In this document: positions 8,267-17,043 of the stretch, one piece after another
Layout of the letters: each line of letters opens with the position of its first letter
How positions within the stretch are numbered: the first letter of the stretch is position 1
NCBI RefSeq assembly: GCF_001458595.1
Contig: NZ_LN890328.1
Span: forward strand, 2,327,854 to 2,391,853
Direction: 5' to 3'
DNA from: Clostridium neonatale
GTDB lineage: Bacteria; Bacillota; Clostridia; Clostridiales; Clostridiaceae
DNA: 64,000 nucleotides
Notes under the pieces: generated by a model
The model's database searches: none
What the model saw: only the letters and a program-made list of their open reading frames with translations
What the model was told of the DNA's origin: nothing
Translations under genes and position numbers: made by a program

Positions 8267-9691
8267 TTAATTACTGTTATATTTCAAATTATCTAGTACG
8301 CTTTTTAAAATAGACATTCCTTTTTTTATCTTTTCTTTATCAGTCTGATAAAATCCTATTCTAAATGAATATTCTCCATCTTTTGAAGATATAAAAAATA
8401 TCTCAGCTGGAGTAATATACACATCCTGTTTTCTTAATTCTTCAAATAATTTAATTATTGATATTGATTCATTTTTTAGTTTAACATAAAATGTTAATCC
8501 ACCTTTAGGATCATTATAATCTAAAGTTTCATTAAAATCATTATCTAGTATGTTTTTCATAAGTGAATATCTTTCATGGTATTCTGTATTAAGATATTTA
8601 ATATTATTTTTCCACTTTTCACTAGATATATATTCTTCTAAAGCTCTTTGCATTAAACTTGAGGTTGTTATATCCGTATTCAGCTTAGAAATCTCCATTA
8701 TCTCTCTGAACCTAGGCGGTGCTACCAGATACCCAAGTCTTATTCCGGGTAAAAATATCTTAGAAAAACTTTTTATATATATTACTCTATTACATTTATC
8801 TAACCATTTAAAAGGTATATATTCTACTGAATCATTATAAATAAGCTCAGATAAGTAATCATCCTCTATAATATAAAAATCATATATTTTCGCAAGCTCT
8901 AATATTCTTTTCTTTTTTTCCAAACTATAGCTTATTCCAGTTGGATTTTGAAAATAGCTCATAGTATAAAAACATCTTATTTCATTCTTTTGAAGTATCT
9001 TTTCAAACTTATCTAAATCTATCCCATCATTTTCTATTGGGACTTGAAATATATTAGCTTTTCTCCACTTAAAAGCTGACAATGCTCCCATATATGTAGG
9101 CTTTTCAACAACTACATTATCATTTATATTAATTATACTTTTAGCTGCTATATCTATCCCCTGTTGAGCTCCAGATACAATCAGTATATCTCTTTCATTA
9201 AGCTTATCATTCCAAAATTCTCTATTTATTGTTGTAATTAAATTTCTATACCCACCTCGATTTTTTGATACTAGTGCTTTAGTACCATCTCTTTCTAAAA
9301 CATCATTTATTATCTTCTTTAAATCATCTATTGGAAATAGTACTTCATCATTTGTTTCCCCTGTAAAGTCAATTACATTACTCAAGTCCTCTGTCGATAA
9401 CTTTTTCAATATATTAGAATATCTTTTTCTAAATGTAGAAGTAACCTCTTTTCTTTTTGCAAAACTACCACTTCCCACTTTTTGATAAGCATACCCTTCA
9501 TTTTTCAACTTATTATATGCACTAACTATAGTTACATTATTAACAGAAAGTTCTTTTGCCAAACTTCTTATTGTAGGTAGCTTATCTCCATCCCTTATAA
9601 TCTTACTATCTATTAAATTCTTAATATAATCTGCAATTTGAACATATTTAGGACTTTCTTCATTAAAATATAAGCTTTTATAATTTTCCAT
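8267..9691 (-). CDS. MocR-type regulator (GntR HTH fused to PLP aminotransferase fold)
   Basis: 474 residues. A GntR winged helix-turn-helix occupies residues ~10-80 ('LPTIRSLAKELSVNNVTIVSAY'). The rest is a fold-type I aminotransferase domain with the Asn/Asp/Lys set: 'NPTG' near residue 250, 'IIEDDYL', and the PLP lysine in 'SFSKIFLPGIRLGY' at about residue 308. MocR/GabR/PdxR-like proteins sense PLP or amine substrates and control a neighbouring gene. The gene starts 18 bases after the nucleotidyltransferase gene, so the two form one operon. The ligand and targets are unknown. Confidence 0.9.
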   Translation of the reverse strand: MENYKSLYFNEESPKYVQIADYIKNLIDSKIIRDGDKLPTIRSLAKELSVNNVTIVSAYNKLKNEGYAYQKVGSGSFAKRKEVTSTFRKRYSNILKKLSTEDLSNVIDFTGETNDEVLFPIDDLKKIINDVLERDGTKALVSKNRGGYRNLITTINREFWNDKLNERDILIVSGAQQGIDIAAKSIININDNVVVEKPTYMGALSAFKWRKANIFQVPIENDGIDLDKFEKILQKNEIRCFYTMSYFQNPTGISYSLEKKKRILELAKIYDFYIIEDDYLSELIYNDSVEYIPFKWLDKCNRVIYIKSFSKIFLPGIRLGYLVAPPRFREIMEISKLNTDITTSSLMQRALEEYISSEKWKNNIKYLNTEYHERYSLMKNILDNDFNETLDYNDPKGGLTFYVKLKNESISIIKLFEELRKQDVYITPAEIFFISSKDGEYSFRIGFYQTDKEKIKKGMSILKSVLDNLKYNSN

Positions 9692-9709
9692 TAAATCACC
9701 TTTTATAAA

Positions 9710-10609
9710 TTACCTTCTTGAAGCATATACATTTTCATTAACAAGCTTTTCTCTTCCTTGTAAATCTAATTTTCTAGATTTTTTTACTATTATATTTCTC
9801 TTATATAGTTCTTTTAATATATCTTCTATCTTTATATCAAAATCTTTGAATTTTTCATCATTTTTTATTTCGTGTGAACTTACAAACTCTTCTCTATCAT
9901 TTAAATATTCTAGAATTAATTTTGCAGCTACATTAATATTCATATCTAAAAAATCCTCTATATACATAATAGTATTATTAATATTTTCTTTCAATTCACC
10001 ACTACTAAATAATTTTTCAATCAAAATATTGAATTGATTATTTAAGTTCATAGTCATTTTTACAGCATCTTTACTAACTGTGTATCCATTTAAATTTAAG
10101 TATAATTTAGAGAAACTATCCAATGCTCTTATTAAAACCTCATAAGAAGTAAATAAATTATTATTTTGTAAATACTTTTTAGATACTCTAAGGTTTTTAA
10201 TTAAGCTTCCTAAATAAACCAAATTATATAATCCTATATGTTTATCTAAAGTGTACTTTGCCTTATTATAGATATTATCTATTTCTTCATCTTTAGATAC
10301 TATTATCTTAGAGGATATTAATAAATTTCTTATAATACCTTTTTGTCCATTTGTATTATATAGCTCTAGAAATTTTTCTTTATTTAATATTTTCATATGT
10401 ACAGGAATATCTAATATTTCTGAGTATACATCTCTAATCTCCTCGAAGTTATCTTTATACACAACAAATATATCAATATCTGATTCTTCCCAGAGATCTC
10501 CATTTACTATACTTCCAAATGCAAATACAGTTAAGACTTTTTTATTTGTTTTTAGAATTGTAATTAATTTTTGTGATGCCTTTTGATAATTTAATATAGA
10601 CTGTAACAT
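9710..10609 (-). CDS. Nucleotidyltransferase-fold protein
   Basis: 299 residues. The N-terminal pol-beta-type nucleotidyltransferase motif is complete: G32-S33 in 'AFGSIVNGDLW' and D44/D46 in 'SDIDIFVV', a GSx10DxD pattern. A third carboxylate may lie in the strand around residues 65-75. Residues ~120-230 look like an all-helical domain of the HEPN/KNTase C-terminal type. The last ~50 residues resemble a winged helix ('FDIKIEDILKELYKRNIIVKK'). Antibiotic adenylyltransferases and MNT-type toxin/antitoxin modules share this fold. The substrate is not identifiable. Co-transcribed with the MocR-type gene behind it. Confidence 0.75.
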   Translation of the reverse strand: MLQSILNYQKASQKLITILKTNKKVLTVFAFGSIVNGDLWEESDIDIFVVYKDNFEEIRDVYSEILDIPVHMKILNKEKFLELYNTNGQKGIIRNLLISSKIIVSKDEEIDNIYNKAKYTLDKHIGLYNLVYLGSLIKNLRVSKKYLQNNNLFTSYEVLIRALDSFSKLYLNLNGYTVSKDAVKMTMNLNNQFNILIEKLFSSGELKENINNTIMYIEDFLDMNINVAAKLILEYLNDREEFVSSHEIKNDEKFKDFDIKIEDILKELYKRNIIVKKSRKLDLQGREKLVNENVYASRR

Positions 10610-10706
10610 ATAATACTTACCTCATTTGCTTTTAAAATATATCTTGGATTCAAAATTATACATAGATATTATATATCATTTGAATCTTCATTTACAAATT
10701 CTTAAA

Positions 10707-10752
10707 GAAAAAAGATCCTTAGATTATTTATACTTCTCTAAGAATCTCTTTT
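10707..10752 (-). terminator. Terminator of hflX
   Basis: An imperfect stem of about 14 bp (AAAGATCCTTAGA against TCTAAGAATCTCTTT) ending in a run of T on the minus strand, just after the hflX gene. Confidence 0.6.
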
Positions 10753-10779
10753 ATCGAATAGTTATTTTCACAAATTATA

Positions 10780-12564
10780 TTATAGCGAAAATTCTTTTGT
10801 TTTATTATAAACCTCATCATCAACTTCAGCCATAATATAAACTCCATTTTCCCTATAATCTTCTTCTAAAATTCTAGCATTACGGTGTAAAAAAGACTGA
10901 ATATTAGTTTTATCATATGGTATAGTATATTCGACTTTTTTATAATTATATGGAAGTTTTTCTTCTATCAATTCTAAAAATTCATCTAGATTCGTTCCTT
11001 CTTTAGCTGATATTTCTATATACTCTTTACCTTGAATTATTTCCTTAATTGAATTTATATTTTCCTCACTAGCTTTATCTATTTTATTTAAAACTATTAT
11101 TGTTTCCTTATCGATAGCACCAAGTTCTATTAATACTTCGTTAACTGCCATGTATTGTTCTATAGCAGTATCACTTGAAGCATCAATAACATGACATAAC
11201 AAATCTGAAAAAACAACTTCTTCTAGTGTAGATTTAAATGCCTCTACTAAATCATGTGGAAGTTTTCTTACAAAACCTACTGTATCAGTTAATGTTATTA
11301 CCCCTTTATTTTTTAGTGTTATGGCTCTTGTTGTAATATCCAAAGTAGCAAACAACATATCAGCCTCAAAAACTTTATCTTTATTTTGAGCTTCTTTTTT
11401 AGCTGCTAAATCACAAAGTGCATTTCTAAGAGTTGACTTTCCTGCATTAGTATAACCAACTAAAGATACCTTTGGTATATTTTCTTTATTTCTCTTTTCT
11501 CTTTGAACTTCTCTTGTCTTTTTTATTTTCTTAAGTTCACATTTTAAGTCATATATTGTTTCCATTATATGTCTTCTATCAGTTTCGAGTTTCTTTTCTC
11601 CTGGTCCTCTAGTACCAATACCTCCACCAGTTCTAGATAACACAGTTCCAAGACCTTGAAGTCTATTTAATCTGTATTTAAGCTGAGCAAGTTCAACTTG
11701 AATTTTAGCTTCCTTACTTCTAGCCCTTGTTGCAAATATTTCAAGAATTAATGTTGTCCTATCAATGACTTTTGCACCAATGGCAGCTTCTAAATTTCTA
11801 ACTTGAGAGCCTGAAAGTTCATCATCAAAAATAATTACATTTGCATGTTCTATTTGTCTCATAGATGCAATTTCTAATACTTTTCCTCTTCCTATATAAA
11901 AAGCCGCATCTACTTTATTTCTACTTTGGAAGACAGTTTTAAGTACTTTTATATTGCAAGCTTCTGTTAATTCTTTTAGTTCCTCTAGACTTTCTTTTGT
12001 ATCAGAACCAACTAATATTGCTTTTTCTTCGCTATCTTCTATAACATCATTAGTTTTTATTAAATTTTCAATATGTTTTATTTTATCTAATATATTTATA
12101 GATGTTATTTCTTCTAATGAAAGATTTTGTTTTTCTTCAAATTCCAATTTATTGTTATATAACGTTAGAATTCCTAATGAAAAATCTATTATTTCTCCTT
12201 CTCTTATTGCCACTGAAACTATAGCATCTAATTTTAATTTAAGCAATGCTGTTAAATCTAGAGCAGAGAGATTACAGTATGCATTAGGATGTGTATGTAT
12301 TACTCTTATGCCTGATAATCTTTTTTCTTCTATATTTATTACAGGTACTTCTACAGAAGTCGAATCCCCAATTGCAACTGAAGTTACATTACCCTTTCTA
12401 TTTATTCCAACACTTATTTCTCTCTCAATAAAGCTAGAAACTTTTGATATAATATTTAAAATATCAACATTACATATTTCATCTTTTAGAGTTTTAATAG
12501 AATAAATCTCTTCTAATTGATCTAATGTTGATTTTCTTATTCCTTCTATATTACCATAAATCAT
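10780..12564 (-). CDS. hflX: GTPase HflX with a JAMM-like N-terminal extension
   Basis: Ribosome-associated GTPase that splits stalled or hibernating 70S ribosomes. 594 residues, about 170 more than E. coli HflX. The HflX N-domain has the glycine-rich 'GTRGPGEKKLETDRR'. The G domain shows G1 'GYTNAGKST' near residue 370, switch region 'ATLDITTR', G3 'DTVGF' and G4 'NKID'. Residues 1-150 form an extra domain with H90-x-H92-x7-S100-xx-D103, exactly the zinc-binding spacing of JAMM/MPN metalloproteases, with candidate glutamates near residues 47-49. Long HflX proteins occur in clostridia; whether the extra domain is an active peptidase is inference. Good RBS (GAGGTGA) before the ATG. Confidence 0.92.
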   Translation of the reverse strand: MIYGNIEGIRKSTLDQLEEIYSIKTLKDEICNVDILNIISKVSSFIEREISVGINRKGNVTSVAIGDSTSVEVPVINIEEKRLSGIRVIHTHPNAYCNLSALDLTALLKLKLDAIVSVAIREGEIIDFSLGILTLYNNKLEFEEKQNLSLEEITSINILDKIKHIENLIKTNDVIEDSEEKAILVGSDTKESLEELKELTEACNIKVLKTVFQSRNKVDAAFYIGRGKVLEIASMRQIEHANVIIFDDELSGSQVRNLEAAIGAKVIDRTTLILEIFATRARSKEAKIQVELAQLKYRLNRLQGLGTVLSRTGGGIGTRGPGEKKLETDRRHIMETIYDLKCELKKIKKTREVQREKRNKENIPKVSLVGYTNAGKSTLRNALCDLAAKKEAQNKDKVFEADMLFATLDITTRAITLKNKGVITLTDTVGFVRKLPHDLVEAFKSTLEEVVFSDLLCHVIDASSDTAIEQYMAVNEVLIELGAIDKETIIVLNKIDKASEENINSIKEIIQGKEYIEISAKEGTNLDEFLELIEEKLPYNYKKVEYTIPYDKTNIQSFLHRNARILEEDYRENGVYIMAEVDDEVYNKTKEFSL

Positions 12565-12989
12565 AAAATCACCTCATATAAGTTATATTGATAACTTTCA
12601 CCTAATTTTATACTATTAAATTACTATTGTAAAGTTTATACATACCATAGTTCGCCATCAATATTATATATATTTGAATTAAAATTATATAATCGTATTG
12701 ATCTTAAATTAAGAGATAATTAAACAATGTTTCATTTAATGTATAAGCCCTATACTTTTACAAATTATAAAACTAGAGGACTCTATTTTTTATAATCTAT
12801 TTTTTACATTAATGATTCATATGAAACTTATAATATTTTAATAATAAATTATTATACTATAAACAATTTATAAAAATAGAGCTCATAAAATTCTACAAAA
12901 TGGTTGAAAATATATTATAATAATGCAATAATATATGCTATATCACTTCGGTGAATTTTATTACTAAAATCAAAAGGAGAATATATATA
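12565..12989. other. 425-base AT-rich gap between divergent hflX and hpt
   Basis: It must hold the promoters of both genes. A TATAAT at 12916-12921 on the plus strand is a plausible -10 for hpt, with no good -35. No hairpin, repeat or small gene was recognised. Confidence 0.4.
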
Positions 12990-13514
12990 ATGGAAGATAA
13001 AAAGCGTAATATTCTTTTTTCTGAAGAGCAAATCAATACTAGAATCAAAGAACTTGGCAAAACAATAGCTGATGATTACAAAGGAAAAAAAATCTATCTT
13101 TTATCACTACTTAGAGGAAGTTTCATATATGCAGCCGATCTTGCTAGAGCCATAGATTTAGAAACTAAAATAGGATTTATGACTACTTCAAGTTACGGTC
13201 ATAGCGAAACATCTTCTGGAACAGTTAAAGTTGTTAATGATATTCCAGACAACATTGAAGGCTGGGATGTTTTAATCGTAGATGATATTGTAGATACAGG
13301 CATAACAATGGATTTTGTTGTAAATCATGTAAAAAAACTCAATCCTGCCTCAGTAAAAACTTGTGTATTACTTGATAAACCATCAAGAAGAAAAGTTGAA
13401 ATAACACCTGATTACTGCTGCTTTGAAATTGAAGATGTCTTTGTCGTTGGATATGGATTAAATTATGGTGATTTCTATAGAAATATACCATATGTATTTA
13501 ACTGGGAAGAGTAA
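12990..13514 (+). CDS. hpt: Hypoxanthine phosphoribosyltransferase
   Basis: Salvages hypoxanthine (and usually guanine) to IMP/GMP using PRPP. 174 residues, normal for the family. The PRPP-binding loop is 'VLIVDDIVDTGIT' near residues 92-104; the N-terminal 'LLRGSFIYAADLARAI' and 'FMTTSSYG' are further HPRT signatures, and the late 'VGYGLNYGDFYRNIPY' completes it. The ATG at 12990 follows AAGGAGA; an in-frame ATG 39 bases upstream would add residues not found in the family. Confidence 0.94.
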   Translation: MEDKKRNILFSEEQINTRIKELGKTIADDYKGKKIYLLSLLRGSFIYAADLARAIDLETKIGFMTTSSYGHSETSSGTVKVVNDIPDNIEGWDVLIVDDIVDTGITMDFVVNHVKKLNPASVKTCVLLDKPSRRKVEITPDYCCFEIEDVFVVGYGLNYGDFYRNIPYVFNWEE

Positions 13515-13625
13515 AACATAATTTTTTTCTTTATCAATTAAGTATCATATAGATTTAAATTGTAGTCTATTATGAGATTTTAATAATGTATTATTTTTAC
13601 TCATTCTATGTTTGAATTATAATAT

Positions 13626-13662
13626 AAAAATGTAGATATCCTTCATGGATATCTACATTTTT
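13626..13662. terminator. Bidirectional terminator between hpt and yunB
   Basis: A perfect 16-bp stem (13626-13641 with 13647-13662) and a 5-base loop, with A- and T-runs at the ends. Its right end overlaps the yunB stop codon. Confidence 0.9.
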
Positions 13663-14317
13663 ATTTAGATTCTTCATTTTCTTTTGGATATATTGCCATA
13701 TTTGGCACCTCTCCAACAATAATAGTATCACATACCGGAACTTGCGTGTTTACATCAATTTCTGTACTTTTAATAGGTAATTTAATTCTAACTTTTCCAT
13801 TAACGTTTAAATATATCTTATGTCTTGTTTGATTTATTCCAGCACTTTCAAATTTTGATTCATAAGTTACTACTACATTTCCTATAGGTTCAACTTCCAT
13901 TGATATCTTTGGTCCTAAATTGTAAAATAAACTTTTTTCTGTAATCCATCCTAATGGAACCTTTATCTTATTATTACTCATATCAGCTAAAGATTTATTA
14001 CATTCACTTGAAAGCCTTGAAGCGATATAATTCAACTTTCCGGTATCTGATTGAATCAAAACTATCTTTCCATTGTCATCCTTTTCTACATTTATCATTT
14101 CATTATATTTAAATTCCTTATTTAATATACGTAAGCTTGTTTCATTAATTATGTTTAAAGTTTGAGTTTTTGCCATAACTTCTGATATTTGAATAACAGA
14201 TGGCATAACTCTTTTATCAAAAAAAGCCAAAGTTGTATTTAAAATTATAATAATGATAATAATAAATAGAAGTAAAGGTAAATATTTTCTGCTCTTTCTT
14301 CTGGTATAATATTCCAT
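13661..14317 (-). CDS. yunB: Sporulation protein YunB
   Basis: 218 residues. An N-terminal membrane segment at about 15-33 is followed by an extracytoplasmic domain containing the YunB hallmarks 'NDxA.xxIxNxxI-like TQTLNIINETSLRILN', 'VPLGWITEKSLFYNLGPKI' and 'ESAGINQTRHKIYL'. In Bacillus yunB is a mother-cell sporulation gene; its biochemical function is not established. It lies between hpt and a class A penicillin-binding protein gene transcribed the other way. AAAGGTG precedes the ATG. Confidence 0.88.
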   Translation of the reverse strand: MEYYTRRKSRKYLPLLLFIIIIIIILNTTLAFFDKRVMPSVIQISEVMAKTQTLNIINETSLRILNKEFKYNEMINVEKDDNGKIVLIQSDTGKLNYIASRLSSECNKSLADMSNNKIKVPLGWITEKSLFYNLGPKISMEVEPIGNVVVTYESKFESAGINQTRHKIYLNVNGKVRIKLPIKSTEIDVNTQVPVCDTIIVGEVPNMAIYPKENEESK

Positions 14318-14334
14318 ATAATAACACCTTTATA

Positions 14335-14363
14335 TTGAGTTATTCATCTACTCATACTATAAT
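14335..14363 (+). promoter_or_regulatory. Likely promoter of the penicillin-binding protein gene
   Basis: TTGAGT (14335-14340), a 17-base spacer and TATAAT (14358-14363), 65 bases ahead of the start codon. Confidence 0.6.
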
Positions 14364-14427
14364 TATGCTATAATAATATAGGATATTATTAATATTTTTT
14401 AAACCTTATTAATTTTAGGAGGATGAA

Positions 14428-16905
14428 ATGGCAATTAATAATTCACAAAAACCTGATAAATCTCCTCAGTCAAAGAAAAAAGCAAAGAAAAAAAAATCAA
14501 AAGCAAAAAAAAGAAAAAGAATCTTTAGAAATATTGGCTTAGGATTATTCTTTTGTTTTTTATCAGTTTTCGTTATCTTTGCAGGATATGCTTTTGCTAT
14601 TATAAAAACTACACCACCACTAGATGTTAATGCTGTATTAACATTAAATCAACCGTCTAGTCTTTATGATAGTAATGGTGCTTTTATGGATAATCTTCAT
14701 ACTGAAGAAGAGCGTTACGTTATAGAATCTAGTGAAATACCACAAAATTTAAAAAATGCTTTCATCTCTATTGAAGATGAAAGATTCATGAAACATAACG
14801 GAATCGATATTCAAAGAATTGCTGGTGCTGCTATACATGATGTAAAGAAAATTTTGACTAAACAAAAGGGATTACACGGTGCTTCTACAATAACTCAACA
14901 ATTAATCAAAAATACTATTTTAACCAATGATGTTTCAATAGAAAGAAAAGTTAGAGAAATTTATCTAGCGGTTAATTTAGAAAAAAAATTAACAAAAGAT
15001 CAAATTTTAACTGCGTATTTAAATACAATACCATTGGGTGGCACTGCTTATGGTGTAGAAGCTGCTTCACTAATGTATTTTAGTAAAAGTGCTTCAGATT
15101 TATCATTAGTTGAATGTGCTTACTTGGCTGGAATTACTCAAGCTCCAACATATTATAGTGCGTATACTCAATCCGATCCTAATAATCCAACATATATAAA
15201 TAGAACCAAAACCGTTTTAAGTATGATGCATCAACTTGGCTATATTACACAAGATGAGTATAACGATGCTATAAATCAAGTTAGTAATGGCGGATTGGTG
15301 TTCAAACGTAGCAAGGTAGACTATAAAATGAACTATGAGTGGTTTGTTTATCCTGCCGTATCTCAAGTAAAAAAAGATCTAAAAGAAAAATATAAATACA
15401 CTGATGAAGAAGTTTCAAAACTTATTGTTAATGGCGGATTACAAATATATACAACAATGAATAGAGATCTTCAGGACTATACTCAGTCTACCTTAAATGA
15501 GTATAGCAATCTTGGTGTTTCTAATGCTGAAACATATGATGCTGATGGTGTTCCACTACTTCAGGCTTCTGCAACTATAGTAAATTATAGAACTGGTGAA
15601 GTTCTTGCCATGGTTGGTGGAAGAGGTGATCAAAAGCCTCAGTCAACTAACAGAGCTTATAACGCATTAAAACCTATAGGATCATCAACTAAACCACTTA
15701 CTGTTTACGGTCCTGCTATAAATGAAGAAGTTATAACTGCTGCAACGGTTATAGATGATGCTCCTTTTGAAAAAAACACTTTGAATAATGGTCAGCACTA
15801 TGATCCTAAAAATTCACCTAATGTGTATGCTGGATTAACTACTGCTAGGGAAGGTGTAAAGTACTCTAAAAACGTAGTATCTGTAAAAGTTGCAGACATG
15901 CTTGGCCTAAACACTGCCGTATCTTATGGTGAACAATTAGGATTAAAATACAACTCAGAATCTAAATCTTCTATTGCTTCTATAGCTCTTGGAGAATTTA
16001 ATAACAATCCTAAGGATTTAGATGGTGGTAATACTTTTGTACTTGCAAATGCATTTGGAACATTTGGGAATAATGGATTATACACCGAGCCGGTTTTATA
16101 CAGTAAGGTTGTTGATGCTAATGGGAAAACTATATTAGAAAATAAATCTCCTACTCATAAAGAAGTATTTTCACCACAAACAGCCTATATCATGTATGAT
16201 GTTTTAAAAGGTCCTATTTCTTATAATGCATCTGCTGCAAAATGGGGAGATATGCCTGTAGCAGGTAAAACCGGTACTACAACTTCGTCTACAAATTTAT
16301 GGTTTTCAGGACTTACTCCTTACCTATCTGCTTCTGTTTGGATTGGTTATGATAATCCAACTACTTTATATGGAAGTTCAAGTGGATGTGCTGCTCTTTG
16401 GGGTAAATTAATGCAAAAAGCTCATGAAAATTATAATGTTACTGAAATTGAAGCACCAACTGGATTAGTTACTGCAAATGTATGTAAGGATTCTGGATTA
16501 TTACCTTCAAACTTATGTACCTCTGATCCTAGAGGCAGCAGAGTAATTACAGAATATTTTATTGAAGGTACAGAACCTACTGAAACTTGTAAAACTCATG
16601 TATCTGCTAATGTTAATCTCTTAAATGGTAAGCTTGCAACACCTGCAACGCCTAGCATTATTACAAGAAGCAAAGTATTTATAGCTAAAGATAATCCAAA
16701 CCCTGTGACAGCAGATTATCCATATATATTACCATCGTTATATGATAACACAGTTGGTTATGATGAAAATAGTGGTCCTGTTGAATTTTATCCATCAGAC
16801 AATGAAAATCAAGATGGAACGAATTCACCTACTCCACCTGTTAATGAACCTCAAGTAAATGAGCCACCAGTAACTGAATCACCTATTGAAAACAAACCAA
16901 CTTAA
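14428..16905 (+). CDS. pbpA: Class A penicillin-binding protein (PBP1A type)
   Basis: Bifunctional peptidoglycan synthase, 825 residues. A Lys/Arg-rich cytoplasmic tail (residues 1-33) precedes one membrane anchor (~35-57). The GT51 glycosyltransferase domain carries 'FISIEDERFMKHNGID' (catalytic Glu) and 'GASTITQQLIKN'. The transpeptidase domain has the SxxK motif in 'PIGSSTKPL' (~residue 418), SKN near 480 and KTGTT near 613. The C-terminus is a Pro/Glu/Asn-rich tail after a Cys-containing segment ('CKDSGLLPSNLC'). Regulation is not visible beyond a sigma-A promoter. The symbol is generic; orthology within the class was not resolved. Confidence 0.93.
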   Translation: MAINNSQKPDKSPQSKKKAKKKKSKAKKRKRIFRNIGLGLFFCFLSVFVIFAGYAFAIIKTTPPLDVNAVLTLNQPSSLYDSNGAFMDNLHTEEERYVIESSEIPQNLKNAFISIEDERFMKHNGIDIQRIAGAAIHDVKKILTKQKGLHGASTITQQLIKNTILTNDVSIERKVREIYLAVNLEKKLTKDQILTAYLNTIPLGGTAYGVEAASLMYFSKSASDLSLVECAYLAGITQAPTYYSAYTQSDPNNPTYINRTKTVLSMMHQLGYITQDEYNDAINQVSNGGLVFKRSKVDYKMNYEWFVYPAVSQVKKDLKEKYKYTDEEVSKLIVNGGLQIYTTMNRDLQDYTQSTLNEYSNLGVSNAETYDADGVPLLQASATIVNYRTGEVLAMVGGRGDQKPQSTNRAYNALKPIGSSTKPLTVYGPAINEEVITAATVIDDAPFEKNTLNNGQHYDPKNSPNVYAGLTTAREGVKYSKNVVSVKVADMLGLNTAVSYGEQLGLKYNSESKSSIASIALGEFNNNPKDLDGGNTFVLANAFGTFGNNGLYTEPVLYSKVVDANGKTILENKSPTHKEVFSPQTAYIMYDVLKGPISYNASAAKWGDMPVAGKTGTTTSSTNLWFSGLTPYLSASVWIGYDNPTTLYGSSSGCAALWGKLMQKAHENYNVTEIEAPTGLVTANVCKDSGLLPSNLCTSDPRGSRVITEYFIEGTEPTETCKTHVSANVNLLNGKLATPATPSIITRSKVFIAKDNPNPVTADYPYILPSLYDNTVGYDENSGPVEFYPSDNENQDGTNSPTPPVNEPQVNEPPVTESPIENKPT

Positions 16906-16932
16906 CTTAAACTTATAATAAATTAAATATAT

Positions 16933-16975
16933 AAAAAGCAAATGTGATTAATAAAAATAATCACATTTGCTTTTT
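16933..16975. terminator. Terminator after the penicillin-binding protein gene
   Basis: A perfect 18-bp stem including A5/T5 ends (core GCAAATGTGATTA at 16938-16950 with 16958-16970), followed by nine T residues. Confidence 0.92.
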
Positions 16976-17043
16976 TTTTACGAATAATATACAATACTAT
17001 AAACGCATATTTCGACATTTTTTTATTTTTAGGAGGTATATAA

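Noticed and set aside
10626..10835. 69-codon plus-strand frame before the hflX 3' end
   Set aside because: It spans the hflX terminator, has no ribosome binding site and is extremely AT-biased.
11954..12505. 183-codon plus-strand frame inside hflX
   Set aside because: Antisense to a gene with strong family motifs; the translation is a Ser/Ile-rich composition artefact with no start site.
14351..14363. Sigma-E type promoter (CATACTAT) before the penicillin-binding protein gene
   Set aside because: The -35 region does not fit; a sigma-A promoter with exact 17-base spacing explains the site better.
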